Notes: generated by a model from the letters alone, not told the origin. A stretch of 64,000 nucleotides of DNA from JAAEUB01 sp964550345 (GCA_964550345.1 CAZJYZ010000009.1:1-64000), one strand, 5' to 3'. Positions 42,700-51,249 are shown, numbered from the stretch's first letter. Numbers and translations are program-made.

Positions 42700-43730
42700 C
42701 AGTCTTTTTCACCCTCTGGCTTTTCAGTCGTAAAAAGTACTTTACGTTCATCCAGCGGCCTCGATGAATTGAAGCGGTTCGCCTCGATGGTAAAGAAACC
42801 GACCACGAGCTTGCCGATGCCGGTAACATAGCTTTGCGCCGGGCGCTTACGGCTATTTTCCTCGACCATTTCACCTACACGCAAAAAGTCATGGCCAAAC
42901 CGTGTGGCCCAGGTCAACAGGTGGTTGGACAGGAACGCATCATGGCGCCGCTGGGCCATTTCTGCCGCTTCGTTGTCCCCTGTCGCGTCCGCGGCCAGCT
43001 TTCGGCCGATCAATTCGGCAATAAAGGCACATTCATGCATGATATGGTCCGCAAATTCGCCTTCTGCCTTTAGGTCGGCGGCAACGTAATCGCGGTAAAC
43101 CTGCCCGGTAATATCGCCCTGCACCTGCCGGTCGCCCATATAGATGGATTCGTAAGGTGCGACATAGGGAAAGAAGCTGTCGTAAATAATACGCGCGTAT
43201 TCCTGTCGGATTTCATTGACCAGATCATTAGGGTCCATGCCCTCAAGCCGCTCAAGATCAGCCAGACCTTCGTCGATTGCGTTGTGACCGGAAAGTGCCA
43301 TTGATGCGTCGCGCAGACCTTTGACCACAGCGCCAGTGGAAAGGCGGCCAGCCAAATCTTTAGTTGGGTTTTCAAGCAGTTCTGCCAGAGCTTCATAGAT
43401 AGATTTTCGTTGCCTGTTCAACTCGGCGGCGTCATCAGCCACTGGCGTAACAACGGGATCAATCCGCACCGGTTCAATCTGGCGATGGATCATCGCGCGC
43501 ACCCAGAACAGGTACGAGTAACGCTGACCTTCTGTTTTCCAGAAATCAATCACCTGCGGATCAGAATACAAGAGGTCAATCTCAGACTGTTCACGCGATG
43601 CCTGTTTTGAGGCCTCTTTCGAGATTTCCCGCTCGCCCACCCGGTCGCTGACGCGCGTGGCTTCCGCGTCGAGACGTTCAAACTCGTCAAGCAGATCGTT
43701 TAACGTCTGACTGAGATCATTTTCTTTCAT
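42699..43730 (-). CDS. TorD/DmsD-type molybdoenzyme chaperone
   Basis: A 343-residue all-helical protein. The TorD/NarJ-family signature is the segment EYARIIYDSFFPYVAPYESI near residue 180, followed by the later HECAFIAELIGRK and HLLTWATRFGHDFL helices. Length exceeds the usual 200-220; the extra residues (about 1-100) are charged and partly disordered or coiled. These chaperones hold the apo catalytic subunit until the pterin cofactor is inserted. As the catalytic subunit here has no Tat signal, the role should be cofactor loading only. Confidence 0.88.
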   Translation of the reverse strand: MKENDLSQTLNDLLDEFERLDAEATRVSDRVGEREISKEASKQASREQSEIDLLYSDPQVIDFWKTEGQRYSYLFWVRAMIHRQIEPVRIDPVVTPVADDAAELNRQRKSIYEALAELLENPTKDLAGRLSTGAVVKGLRDASMALSGHNAIDEGLADLERLEGMDPNDLVNEIRQEYARIIYDSFFPYVAPYESIYMGDRQVQGDITGQVYRDYVAADLKAEGEFADHIMHECAFIAELIGRKLAADATGDNEAAEMAQRRHDAFLSNHLLTWATRFGHDFLRVGEMVEENSRKRPAQSYVTGIGKLVVGFFTIEANRFNSSRPLDERKVLFTTEKPEGEKD

Positions 43731-43797
43731 GGTTCACCCAATTGACGATGTGTGAGATAGTTTGCGGAGAAGCAGACCTCCGGTGTGATAGTCATGA

Positions 43798-43822
43798 AGA
43801 CCGGGCGTTCCCGTCCCGGTCT
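43798..43822. other. Intercistronic hairpin downstream of the 113-residue protein gene
   Basis: AGACCGGG (43798-43805) pairs with CCCGGTCT (43815-43822). It lies in the 132-bp gap between the small protein and the TorD-type gene. No T run follows on the coding strand, so it may separate the abundant structural subunits from less needed assembly genes. Confidence 0.6.
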
Positions 43823-43862
43823 CCAAAGTTTTCATATACTCCTGAACCAATAGGCTCAGAGC

Positions 43863-44204
43863 TTAGAAGTATGCCTTCATCTCGAAGACTTCGACACCAG
43901 TTTCCGCCACGGCAGCGCGGGCTTTCGGGCCATCTTCTTCCGCCACCCAGATGGTGCCGTGATAGGGCTCAACTGACGAAACAGCTTTGTAGATCACCTT
44001 GGCGCCAGATGCAGCAATGGCTTTATCGGCCTTCTCATAGTCACCGCTCTGGAAATCAACACGGATCGGGTCACCCCAGATAGTGCCCACATTGGCTTTG
44101 GCAAGGACTTCGTCAGGGTCCGGGATATACTGACCGCCATAAGACGCCACGCGCTCGGTCGAGGTTTTGCTTTCGTCGTAGTAAATGCTTGCTTTACCAG
44201 TCAT
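43863..44204 (-). CDS. Small protein of unknown function in the molybdoenzyme operon
   Basis: A 113-residue protein with no cysteines and no signal peptide, rich in charged residues and tyrosines (for example ERVASYGGQYIPDPDE, WGDPIRVDFQSGDY). I do not recognise a family. It begins 9 bp after the ferredoxin subunit, and its ribosome-binding AGGAG overlaps the stop codon of that gene, so coupled synthesis is likely. It could be a third subunit of the enzyme. Confidence 0.8.
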   Translation of the reverse strand: MTGKASIYYDESKTSTERVASYGGQYIPDPDEVLAKANVGTIWGDPIRVDFQSGDYEKADKAIAASGAKVIYKAVSSVEPYHGTIWVAEEDGPKARAAVAETGVEVFEMKAYF

Positions 44205-44213
44205 TTTTCTCTC

Positions 44214-44864
44214 CTAGCGGGTCACGGGCATGCCGGTCGGCAGGTGAGCCACTTCAGCATTGTGTTGTTTCGAGTAACGCTCACGGATGATCGTCGAGAT
44301 CTCGTTGATATTACCAAAATAGAGGCAATGCGTGGTGCACTTAGTGGCACAGGACGGCCACAGGCCGCGGTCCACCCGGTGTACACAGTAAGAACACTTG
44401 ATCACCGTTTTGGTCTGCGGATTGTATTGTGGCGCACCGAAGGGGCAACCGCCAATACAGGCCTTACAACCGATGCAGATGTCCTGATTAACGTCCACCA
44501 GACCATCAGCACGCTGGTTCATCGCACCTGTCGGGCAAACCGCCACACAGGGCGCATCCTGACAATGGAAGCACGACATCGCAACAAAAGCAGTCTTGAG
44601 CTTGCCGGCCGAAACCTTGGGCCCGATCTGCACGATCCGCATCAGACGCGGGCCTACGGGTACATCGTTTTCAAGTTTACAATGCACTTCGCAGGAATAG
44701 CAGCCAATGCAGCGATCCGCGTCGTGAAACAAGGTGTAATGCGCCGAAGGTGTCGGACCTACCGCTGGTAAAGTCCGCGCCGCATCGTGGCCAGCCACCT
44801 GAGAATACTCATTTTTGTGGCCGATTGTGTTGGACATGAAGTCCTTGCTTGATTGCTCTCCCAT
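44214..44864 (-). CDS. Four-cluster ferredoxin-type electron transfer subunit (DmsB/PhsB-like)
   Basis: A 216-residue protein from the ATG 4 bp after the catalytic gene stop (an internal ATG at residue 10 with AAGG upstream is also possible). Four [4Fe-4S] motifs: CIGCYSCEVHC, CFHCQDAPCVAVC, CIGCKACIGGC and CSYC with a spaced SCATKC. This is the standard electron-transfer subunit of DMSO-reductase family enzymes. There is no membrane anchor gene in the operon, so electrons probably pass to a soluble partner, the FAD oxidoreductase being the candidate. Confidence 0.94.
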   Translation of the reverse strand: MGEQSSKDFMSNTIGHKNEYSQVAGHDAARTLPAVGPTPSAHYTLFHDADRCIGCYSCEVHCKLENDVPVGPRLMRIVQIGPKVSAGKLKTAFVAMSCFHCQDAPCVAVCPTGAMNQRADGLVDVNQDICIGCKACIGGCPFGAPQYNPQTKTVIKCSYCVHRVDRGLWPSCATKCTTHCLYFGNINEISTIIRERYSKQHNAEVAHLPTGMPVTR

Positions 44865-44868
44865 GATC

Positions 44869-47415
44869 CTACGCAGCTCCTTTCGCAGCCTGGCGCTTGG
44901 CCAGAACTTTTTCGATCAGATTGCCGGTCTCGTATTCCTGACCGTCATAGATGACTTTGCCTTTTTCCTTGTCCCAGGTCGGCGCGCCACCTTGGGCGAC
45001 ACCATCCTGATACTGGCCAAATTCATAGTCTTTGACCGGGTAATCAGACATCGGGTCAACGATCGAGTGGATCATTTTGACCGCTTTTTCCTTGTCATCA
45101 CCCTTCTTACGGATCGAGATCAGCTGCGCCTTGAATTCCGGCTGGTTGTAGACCGGATCCTTGACGATATCGTCGATCAGGTAACTGACGTTCCGGTTGG
45201 TGATACCAGGCACGAAGGGCTGATATTCATCGGTTGACGCTGGCACCCAGATTTCGCGCGGGTCAGTCTCTTCGGTGACCCAGGCAAAGCTTTCGATCTC
45301 GGCGCGTTTGCTTTCCAGCACCACGACGTCACCGTCCCGGATGCCAAGCGCATTAGCCAGACGCGGGTGGATTTGTGCAAACTTCTCGGGCTCGAGTTCG
45401 TCCGTCCATGGCCACCAGTGGCCCATTTCGTGGAACGAAGACACCAGACGACCGGTACACAGAACCAGCGGGTAATCCTTGAACTCTTCCGGAGCCGAAA
45501 CGGCTGTGTGCGCCCCTTCGCGGTGTTGCGGCAGACGGTCCCAACCCAGCTCTTCAAGTGGGCGCGAGGCACATTCGATTTTGCCGGTTTCTGTCGGGAA
45601 ACGCTTGTCCGAACCCGGATAGGTTTCGCCTTCTTTGTACATGATCCACTTACCGCGAATTTTGGCATCGTCCGTTTCGAACGTCATCGCCTCTTTTTCG
45701 GTCTGTGCGGGCCACATAACACCGCCCGGAGGCGTTGTTTCCGGGTCCATCGTCTCTTTGGTGATCCCGGCTGTCATCGGCTCTTGCTTGTTGAAGAATG
45801 TCACCCATGCCGGAAGGTCGGCGCGGCCGCGGCTGTCGCGGAACGGGAAGTATTCACCCAGACCAACACGGTCAGCAATGCCACAAACAACGTCCACGTC
45901 GTTACGGCATTCCCAGTTCTCATCGATGGCTTTGTTATACCATTGGTTCAGACGGTTGTTACCGTGGTGAACCTGCCCTTCACGCTCAACCCAGGAAGTG
46001 ATCGGGAAGGCAACGTGAGCGTGGTGGTATGTGAAGTTCGGGTGCCACGACATGTGGATCGCGATGTCGATATTGGCTTTCATCCCGGCCGAATACTTGT
46101 TGGTATTAGGCATCTGCGCCAGCATGTTGCCGTTCCACCAAACCGCACGGATCGGGTAAGGCTTCTGGGTCAGGATTGCATTCGGGAAGCTTGACGCCGA
46201 AATATCCAGCCACGGCACCAGTTTATCAGTGATCGGCGGGCGTGCACCGCCACGGTTAGGCAGATCCAGCGCTTCTTCGTCGATACCGTAACCGGCAGCT
46301 GCCGCATCAATCTGGGCGTCCAGATCTTCACGAGCGTAGCCAGCCAGATCAAGGCCGGGATTATCAGGCGGACGGCAATTGTGCAGCCAGTTCACGCCGC
46401 CACCCTCGATCCCGACATTGCCGGTGATCGCAGCCAGAAGCTGGTAGGTACGGTTGATGTTGTTGGAGTTATAGGTCTGTGCTGTCCCCAGACAGCCAGT
46501 CATCGAAGCGGGCTTGGCCATCGCAAAGGCGCGAGCGGCTTCAATGATGGTTTCTTTCGGAACCCAAGTGATACGCTCAGCGCGTTCCGGCGGCATGTCG
46601 TTGATGATCGGCATCCACTCGTCCAGACCGGCGACATTGGCCTTGATAAAGGCGTCGTCCTGCAGGCCTTCGGAAAGGATCACGTTGATCATCGCCAGAG
46701 CAAGGGCAGCGTCGGTGTTCGGACGCAGGCGCATGGCGATATCCGCCTTGGCCATGGTCGAGTTGAAACGCGGGTCGATCACGATGATGGTCGCGCCGTT
46801 TTCCTTGGCGTTCAGCAGCCAGTTGGCTGTGGTCACCTCGGATGCGGCCATGTTTGAACCAGCAACCAGGATACATTTCGAGTTGACCCAGTCCATGGTC
46901 GGGTTGGTCAGGCGGAACAGCTCTTTCGCGCCCCATGTGTAGTTGCCGGCAATGCCCGGGCTCTCACAGCAGATCGGGCCCTGCCCCACAACGTTGGGTG
47001 TGCCCCAAAGCTTGGAAAAGCGCTTGGCGCCCATTTTCCAGTTATAGTCAGAACGGCCGGTACGGTGGATCATCAGTGCTTCGGGACCGTACTTTTCACG
47101 CACCTTCAAAAGCCGCTCGGCAGTGAAGTCCAGCGCGTCGTCCCATGATACCCGCTGGAAATCGTCATCCAGCGTTTTGCGGATCATCGGGTATTTCACC
47201 CGCAGAGGGTTATAGATGTGCTGGAATGAACCCGTACCCTTACAGCACAAGGCGCCGTAAGCGTTCGGGTTGCGTGTATCACCCATGATATCAACGACGC
47301 GGCCATCCTTGACATAAACAAGCATACCACACGAAGATTCGCATTGGTTGTTACAGTTCGTAGCGACGACGCGGTCATAATCGCGCGTTGACTCGTCCAG
47401 TGGTCTTAACGACAT
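44869..47415 (-). CDS. Molybdopterin (bis-MGD) oxidoreductase, DMSO reductase family catalytic subunit
   Basis: An 848-residue protein. The N-terminal Fe-S domain has CNNQCESSCG and later CC (C21, C25, C29 and C57), the [4Fe-4S] site. The Mo/W ligand should be C149 or C150 in GQGPICCESP, so a cysteine-ligated class like Phs/Psr/Nap rather than serine or aspartate. Pterin-binding segments NLHNCRPPDNPG-type and CTGRLVSSFHEMGHWWPW are present in order. No Tat signal (no RRxF) precedes it, so it is probably cytoplasmic. The substrate is unassigned. It starts about 100 bp after the 82-residue protein gene. Confidence 0.92.
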   Translation of the reverse strand: MSLRPLDESTRDYDRVVATNCNNQCESSCGMLVYVKDGRVVDIMGDTRNPNAYGALCCKGTGSFQHIYNPLRVKYPMIRKTLDDDFQRVSWDDALDFTAERLLKVREKYGPEALMIHRTGRSDYNWKMGAKRFSKLWGTPNVVGQGPICCESPGIAGNYTWGAKELFRLTNPTMDWVNSKCILVAGSNMAASEVTTANWLLNAKENGATIIVIDPRFNSTMAKADIAMRLRPNTDAALALAMINVILSEGLQDDAFIKANVAGLDEWMPIINDMPPERAERITWVPKETIIEAARAFAMAKPASMTGCLGTAQTYNSNNINRTYQLLAAITGNVGIEGGGVNWLHNCRPPDNPGLDLAGYAREDLDAQIDAAAAGYGIDEEALDLPNRGGARPPITDKLVPWLDISASSFPNAILTQKPYPIRAVWWNGNMLAQMPNTNKYSAGMKANIDIAIHMSWHPNFTYHHAHVAFPITSWVEREGQVHHGNNRLNQWYNKAIDENWECRNDVDVVCGIADRVGLGEYFPFRDSRGRADLPAWVTFFNKQEPMTAGITKETMDPETTPPGGVMWPAQTEKEAMTFETDDAKIRGKWIMYKEGETYPGSDKRFPTETGKIECASRPLEELGWDRLPQHREGAHTAVSAPEEFKDYPLVLCTGRLVSSFHEMGHWWPWTDELEPEKFAQIHPRLANALGIRDGDVVVLESKRAEIESFAWVTEETDPREIWVPASTDEYQPFVPGITNRNVSYLIDDIVKDPVYNQPEFKAQLISIRKKGDDKEKAVKMIHSIVDPMSDYPVKDYEFGQYQDGVAQGGAPTWDKEKGKVIYDGQEYETGNLIEKVLAKRQAAKGAA

Positions 47416-47472
47416 CGGCGTTCTCCCATATTATTAGTTGCCACCGGTTTATCCGGAATTCCAAATATTGAA

Positions 47473-47506
47473 AAGTGTCAAATTCGATTTTTTGCAAGTG
47501 TCAAAT
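47473..47506 (-). promoter_or_regulatory. 11-bp direct repeat upstream of the molybdoenzyme gene
   Basis: AAGTGTCAAAT occurs at 47473-47483 and 47496-47506, 23 bp apart, about two helical turns; on the coding strand each reads ATTTGACACTT. Each includes a TTGACA that could be a -35 element, but no -10 box fits at the correct spacing. A pair of activator or repressor sites is likely. Confidence 0.55.
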
Positions 47507-47517
47507 CGGCGCAGGCC

Positions 47518-47766
47518 CTATTTTTCCTGATCATTTCCATCAGGAATAGTCACCGGGTTAACCATCAGCACTAGGAAAGACTCGGCGCGCTTGATCCATT
47601 CTTCACGGTCCGGAACATAGCCATCATTGCCTGAAAGCCGGATTAAATTGCGGTTCTCATTGACCCAATCTTTCCATTCTTCATCCGGCACGTCCCAGGC
47701 CTCGGCCTGCGCGCGGCGGATCAGCTCGACCTCTTCGGCCATGTCATCTTTAGTAAATGTGAACAT
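47518..47766 (-). CDS. Small acidic protein of unknown function
   Basis: An 82-residue acidic protein with no cysteines (DDMAEEVELIRRAQAEAWDV, then DREEWIKRAESFLVLMVNP). It begins 7 bp after the MBL-fold gene and lies directly upstream of the molybdoenzyme gene. I do not recognise a family. Size and acidity would fit a regulatory or chaperone peptide, but this is only a guess. Confidence 0.7.
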   Translation of the reverse strand: MFTFTKDDMAEEVELIRRAQAEAWDVPDEEWKDWVNENRNLIRLSGNDGYVPDREEWIKRAESFLVLMVNPVTIPDGNDQEK

Positions 47767-47773
47767 GTCTTTA

Positions 47774-48430
47774 CTAATATTTATGAGCCATGACCATCAA
47801 AGTGGTCGTTTCCGGCAGGTTATCGGTGGTGAGTTCCAACGTGTCTGGACCCTCTTCCACCACCTCAAACAACTTAGAGAAGCTTTCTACCCCGTCAAGT
47901 GGGGCATCGATTCGGTCTGTTTTGTAGTGCATGGGAATAACGACCTTCGGCTTCAGCTGTTCGACAATTCGATACGCACCTTCGGCATCTACAGTCGAGC
48001 CACCACCGCATGGCACCAGCAGCACATCAACCCTGCCAAGTTCGGCCAGTTGCTCATCCGTAAGCGCGTGCCCGATATCGCCCATATGCGCCACATCAAG
48101 ACCATCAATACCGAAACTGAAGGCCGTGTTGTCACCACGCTCGGCCCCCTCAACCTCATCATGCCAGGTTTTGACACCGTTCACATGGATGTTTTGCACC
48201 CAGAACCTGCCATAACCGCGGATAAATGCCGGATTGCCTGAGATGGTATTGAAACCAAAGTGCCCATCGTGCCTGTGCGACACGAAAATCGCATCACATT
48301 GCTCGCGGATTGGCAGGTAATTCAGCTCCCCGTTCCAGGCGCCCGGGATATATGGATCAAACAGCAAACGAACCAATCCGTCATTTGATTCCAAAAGAAA
48401 GGCTGAATGGCCACACCAGGTGATTTTCAT
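47774..48430 (-). CDS. Metallo-beta-lactamase-fold hydrolase
   Basis: A 218-residue protein of the UPF0173/YtnP-like MBL group. The metal site is SHRHDGHFG (H-x-H-D-x-H), with later VAHMGDIGH and PMHYKTDRIDAP giving the remaining histidine and aspartate ligands. The start WCGHSAFLLE is typical. It is the first gene of the molybdoenzyme cluster. It may hydrolyse a thioester, lactone or phosphodiester linked to the pathway substrate; sequence does not say which. Confidence 0.85.
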   Translation of the reverse strand: MKITWCGHSAFLLESNDGLVRLLFDPYIPGAWNGELNYLPIREQCDAIFVSHRHDGHFGFNTISGNPAFIRGYGRFWVQNIHVNGVKTWHDEVEGAERGDNTAFSFGIDGLDVAHMGDIGHALTDEQLAELGRVDVLLVPCGGGSTVDAEGAYRIVEQLKPKVVIPMHYKTDRIDAPLDGVESFSKLFEVVEEGPDTLELTTDNLPETTTLMVMAHKY

Positions 48431-48484
48431 GTCTTACTCCAATTCCTTTCGCCATACCTATTTTGGATGGCCAGTTTGCGAGAC

Positions 48485-48513
48485 TTATGAATTCGTATTT
48501 CGTAATTTGTCAA
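48485..48513 (-). promoter_or_regulatory. Probable sigma-70 promoter of the molybdoenzyme operon
   Basis: On the minus strand TTGACA (48508-48513) and TCATAA (48485-48490) are 17 bp apart, upstream of the MBL-fold gene. A TACGAA repeat lies in the spacer. No FNR-like TTGAT-N4-ATCAA site is visible around it. The -10 is imperfect. Confidence 0.5.
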
Positions 48514-48599
48514 CGTGACGAAGTTTCAAAGCTAATGCGACACATAAACCTCCGCCGCCCCCCTGCGCTGGCAAAATCGCTGACGCGTTCACATTTCAC

Positions 48600-48651
48600 T
48601 TGACTACTGGAACGTTCCAAAAGTATACACAACACAACTGGAACGTTCCAA
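48600..48651 (+). promoter_or_regulatory. Promoter with two identical LacI-type operators
   Basis: TTGACT (48600-48605) and TATACA (48624-48629) are 18 bp apart. The perfect palindrome TGGAACGTTCCA sits between them (48608-48619) and again just after the expected start (48639-48650), inside a 15-bp identical repeat, centres 31 bp apart. AACGTT-centred palindromes are typical of LacI-family operators; the nearest LacI gene is at 53556-54584. Confidence 0.8.
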
Positions 48652-48673
48652 TATTCCAGATCAGGGGGAAAAT

Positions 48674-49675
48674 ATGAACTGGGGACTTATCGGAGCCAGC
48701 ACTATTGCGGCTCAGCACATGATCGCGGCAATCCGCAGTCAGCCCGGGCAGGAGGTGACAAACGTCCTTAGCTCCAACGCCAAGCGCGGTGCGGAGTTTG
48801 CCAAGAAGCACCGGATTGCAGGCTCGACCACGTCACTTGAAGAACTGCTGGCGGATGCCAGCGTCGAAGCGGTCTATATTTCAACAACCAACGATTTGCA
48901 TTTTCCACAGGCGATGGCAGCCATCGCTGCGGGCAAACATGTGCTTTGTGAAAAGCCATTAGCGATAAATGTCGCGGATGCCGTGACCATTGTCAGGGCG
49001 GCCGAAAATGCAGGTGTCACTTTTGCAACCAATCATCATCTGCGCAATGCTGGCTCTCACCTGAAAATCCGGGAGTTGATCCAGACAGGCCGGATTGGTG
49101 ACGTACTAAGCATCCGAATTTTCCACGCTGTCATGTTGCCGGAAAATCTGCAGGGCTGGCGCATCAACAACGCCGCTGCCGGTGGTGGGGTCATCCCCGA
49201 TATCACCGTGCATGACGCGGACACGGTTCGCTTTTATCTGGGCGAAGATCCGGCCGAGGTTGTGGCAATCGACCATGCCGGAACCCTTGGTCAGGGGGTC
49301 GAAGACAGCGCCATGTCGGTCTGGTCCATGCCATCGGGTGTCATGGTTCAGTCACACGAAAGCTTCACCCATCCCCATGCAGGGACCGGTATTGAAGTTC
49401 ACGGAACAGATGGTTCGATTTTTGGGCGGGGGGTGATGACCCAGCAGCCGACCGGGCAGCTTGAACTTCGAACATCGGATGGAACCGAACAGATTAGTTT
49501 CAGCGATCACGACCTTTATGCCCGCTCTGTGCGCTTGTTCGTCGGTGCGGTCGAGGGCAAAGGCAGCCCAGCTGCAGACGGAATTGATGGTGTGAAATCC
49601 CTAGCCGTCGCCGAGGCCGTCAAGCAAGCGGCCGAAACCGGTCGCCGCGTTGCTGTAGATTACGGAGGGGTCTGA
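48674..49675 (+). CDS. Gfo/Idh/MocA family NAD(P)-dependent oxidoreductase
   Basis: A 333-residue protein. The Rossmann start is MNWGLIGASTIAAQHMIAAI and the family catalytic motif CEKPLA (with the conserved lysine in EKP) is near residue 94. A GGGGG-rich ribosome-binding site precedes the ATG. Family members oxidise sugars, inositols, or glucosides, or reduce biliverdin. It is first in the four-gene operon with CoA-transferase, enoyl-CoA hydratase and aldehyde dehydrogenase; it should oxidise a polyol or sugar derivative. Confidence 0.9.
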   Translation: MNWGLIGASTIAAQHMIAAIRSQPGQEVTNVLSSNAKRGAEFAKKHRIAGSTTSLEELLADASVEAVYISTTNDLHFPQAMAAIAAGKHVLCEKPLAINVADAVTIVRAAENAGVTFATNHHLRNAGSHLKIRELIQTGRIGDVLSIRIFHAVMLPENLQGWRINNAAAGGGVIPDITVHDADTVRFYLGEDPAEVVAIDHAGTLGQGVEDSAMSVWSMPSGVMVQSHESFTHPHAGTGIEVHGTDGSIFGRGVMTQQPTGQLELRTSDGTEQISFSDHDLYARSVRLFVGAVEGKGSPAADGIDGVKSLAVAEAVKQAAETGRRVAVDYGGV

Positions 49676-49677
49676 AC

Positions 49678-51249
49678 GTGTCCAAAGTGGTTTCTGCAGC
49701 GGATGCAAGTGCGCGGATCAAGGATGGCGACGTTGTCACGGTATCCTCGTCCTCCGGGCTGGGTTGCCCGGACCTTGTTCTGAAGGAACTGGGCGCGCGG
49801 TTTGAGGCCGAAGGGCATCCACGCAACCTGACCACTCTACACCCGATCGCCGCCGGCGATATGTATGGCATCAAAGGCATGGACTACCTCGCGCAGGATG
49901 GCATGCTGGAATGTGTCATTGCGGGGTCTTACCCCTCAGGCCCATCTTCCAAACCCATGCCGGACATCTGGAAGATGATCGTCGAGAACCGGGTGAAAGC
50001 CTACAACGTGCCGTCCGGCATCCTTTTTGACATGCACCGCGACGTGGCGGCGCGCAAACCCGGCGTACTGACCAAAGTGGGGCTTAAAACCTTCGTCGAC
50101 CCGATCCGCGAAGGCTGTGCCATGAATGACAGCGCAGCAAGTACGCCCATCGTTCATCGCCACGAAATGCATGGCGAGACATGGCTGCATTTTCCCAACA
50201 TCATCCCGAATGTGGCGATTATCCGGGGCACGACATCGGACGAGAATGGCAACCTGACTTATGAGCACGAAGGGGCCTATCTGGGCGGGCTGGATCAGGC
50301 AATCGCAGTGCGCAACCACGGCGGGCTGGTAATTGCGCAGGTCAAGCGGGTCACAAAAGCAGGCTCTCTGCGTCCGCATGATGTTCATGTACCGGGGCAC
50401 CTCGTGGACTTGATCGTGGTCGACCCGGATCAAAAACAAACGACCGAGACAGACTATGACCCGGCCATTTCCGGTGCGATCATGCGTGGGTGGGAAAGTT
50501 TCCATCTGGCTGAACACAACATGGAGAAAGTCATCGCCCGGCGCGCCGCGATGGAATTGCGCCGAGGCCAAACCGCCAATCTTGGCTTTGGCATCTCGGC
50601 CATCGTGCCACGTATCCTTTTGGAAGAAGGACACGCGCAAGCCGTAACCTGGGCCATTGAGCAGGGCGCGGTTGGCGGCATGCCCCTGACCGGCTTTGCC
50701 TTTGGCTGCGCCTCAAATGCCGACGGTTTTGTCCCCTCCCCTAACCAGTTCACCTATTTTCAGGGCGGCGGCTTTGATGTTTCCTTCTTGTCATTCCTCG
50801 AGGTGGACATTGACGGCAATGTCAACGTTTCTAAGCTGGGCAAAAAACCCTACCTGACCGCCGGATGTGGTGGTTTTGTCGACATCACGGCCCACGCAAA
50901 GAAAATCGTCTTCTCCGGGTTTTTTGAGGCCGGTGCCGGTCTCGAAATCACAGATCAGGGGCTGAATGTCACCACGCCGGGTAAGTTCACTAAGATGGTC
51001 GCCGCGGTTGAACACGTGACCTTCGCCGGACAGCGCGCGCGCAGGCTGGGGCAGGATGTGATTTACATCACAGAACGCTGTGTCATGCGTCTTGGTGACA
51101 ACGGACTTATCGCTGTTGAGATCATGCCCGGTATCGACCCGGAGCGCGACATCGTTCAGGCCTCAGAAGGTCGGGTACAGGTGGCGGATGATGCGACCCT
51201 GATGCCCATTTCGCTTTTGCAGGAAGAACCGATGGGGTTGCTTCTATGA
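49678..51249 (+). CDS. Family I acyl-CoA:carboxylate CoA-transferase (YdiF type)
   Basis: A 523-residue fused alpha-beta CoA-transferase starting at GTG 49678, 2 bp after the preceding stop. The alpha half has the GDVVTVSSSSGLGCPDLVLK start, and the beta half has NLGFGISAIVPRI and IEQGAVGG, in which the glutamate is the expected CoA-thioester nucleophile. Single-chain YdiF-type enzymes are about 520-530 residues. It transfers CoA between acetyl-CoA and a carboxylate, so it probably activates a pathway acid for the downstream hydratase. Confidence 0.88.
   Translation: MSKVVSAADASARIKDGDVVTVSSSSGLGCPDLVLKELGARFEAEGHPRNLTTLHPIAAGDMYGIKGMDYLAQDGMLECVIAGSYPSGPSSKPMPDIWKMIVENRVKAYNVPSGILFDMHRDVAARKPGVLTKVGLKTFVDPIREGCAMNDSAASTPIVHRHEMHGETWLHFPNIIPNVAIIRGTTSDENGNLTYEHEGAYLGGLDQAIAVRNHGGLVIAQVKRVTKAGSLRPHDVHVPGHLVDLIVVDPDQKQTTETDYDPAISGAIMRGWESFHLAEHNMEKVIARRAAMELRRGQTANLGFGISAIVPRILLEEGHAQAVTWAIEQGAVGGMPLTGFAFGCASNADGFVPSPNQFTYFQGGGFDVSFLSFLEVDIDGNVNVSKLGKKPYLTAGCGGFVDITAHAKKIVFSGFFEAGAGLEITDQGLNVTTPGKFTKMVAAVEHVTFAGQRARRLGQDVIYITERCVMRLGDNGLIAVEIMPGIDPERDIVQASEGRVQVADDATLMPISLLQEEPMGLLL

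Noticed and set aside
44869..47415. Assignment as acetylene hydratase, thiosulfate/polysulfide reductase or arsenate reductase
   Set aside because: All share the general fold and a cysteine ligand, but no clade-specific motif or neighbour (for example NrfD-type anchor or Ars genes) supports any of them.
48431..48673. FNR-type TTGAT-N4-ATCAA box for anaerobic control of the molybdoenzyme operon
   Set aside because: I searched the promoter region by eye and found none; the repeats present are different.
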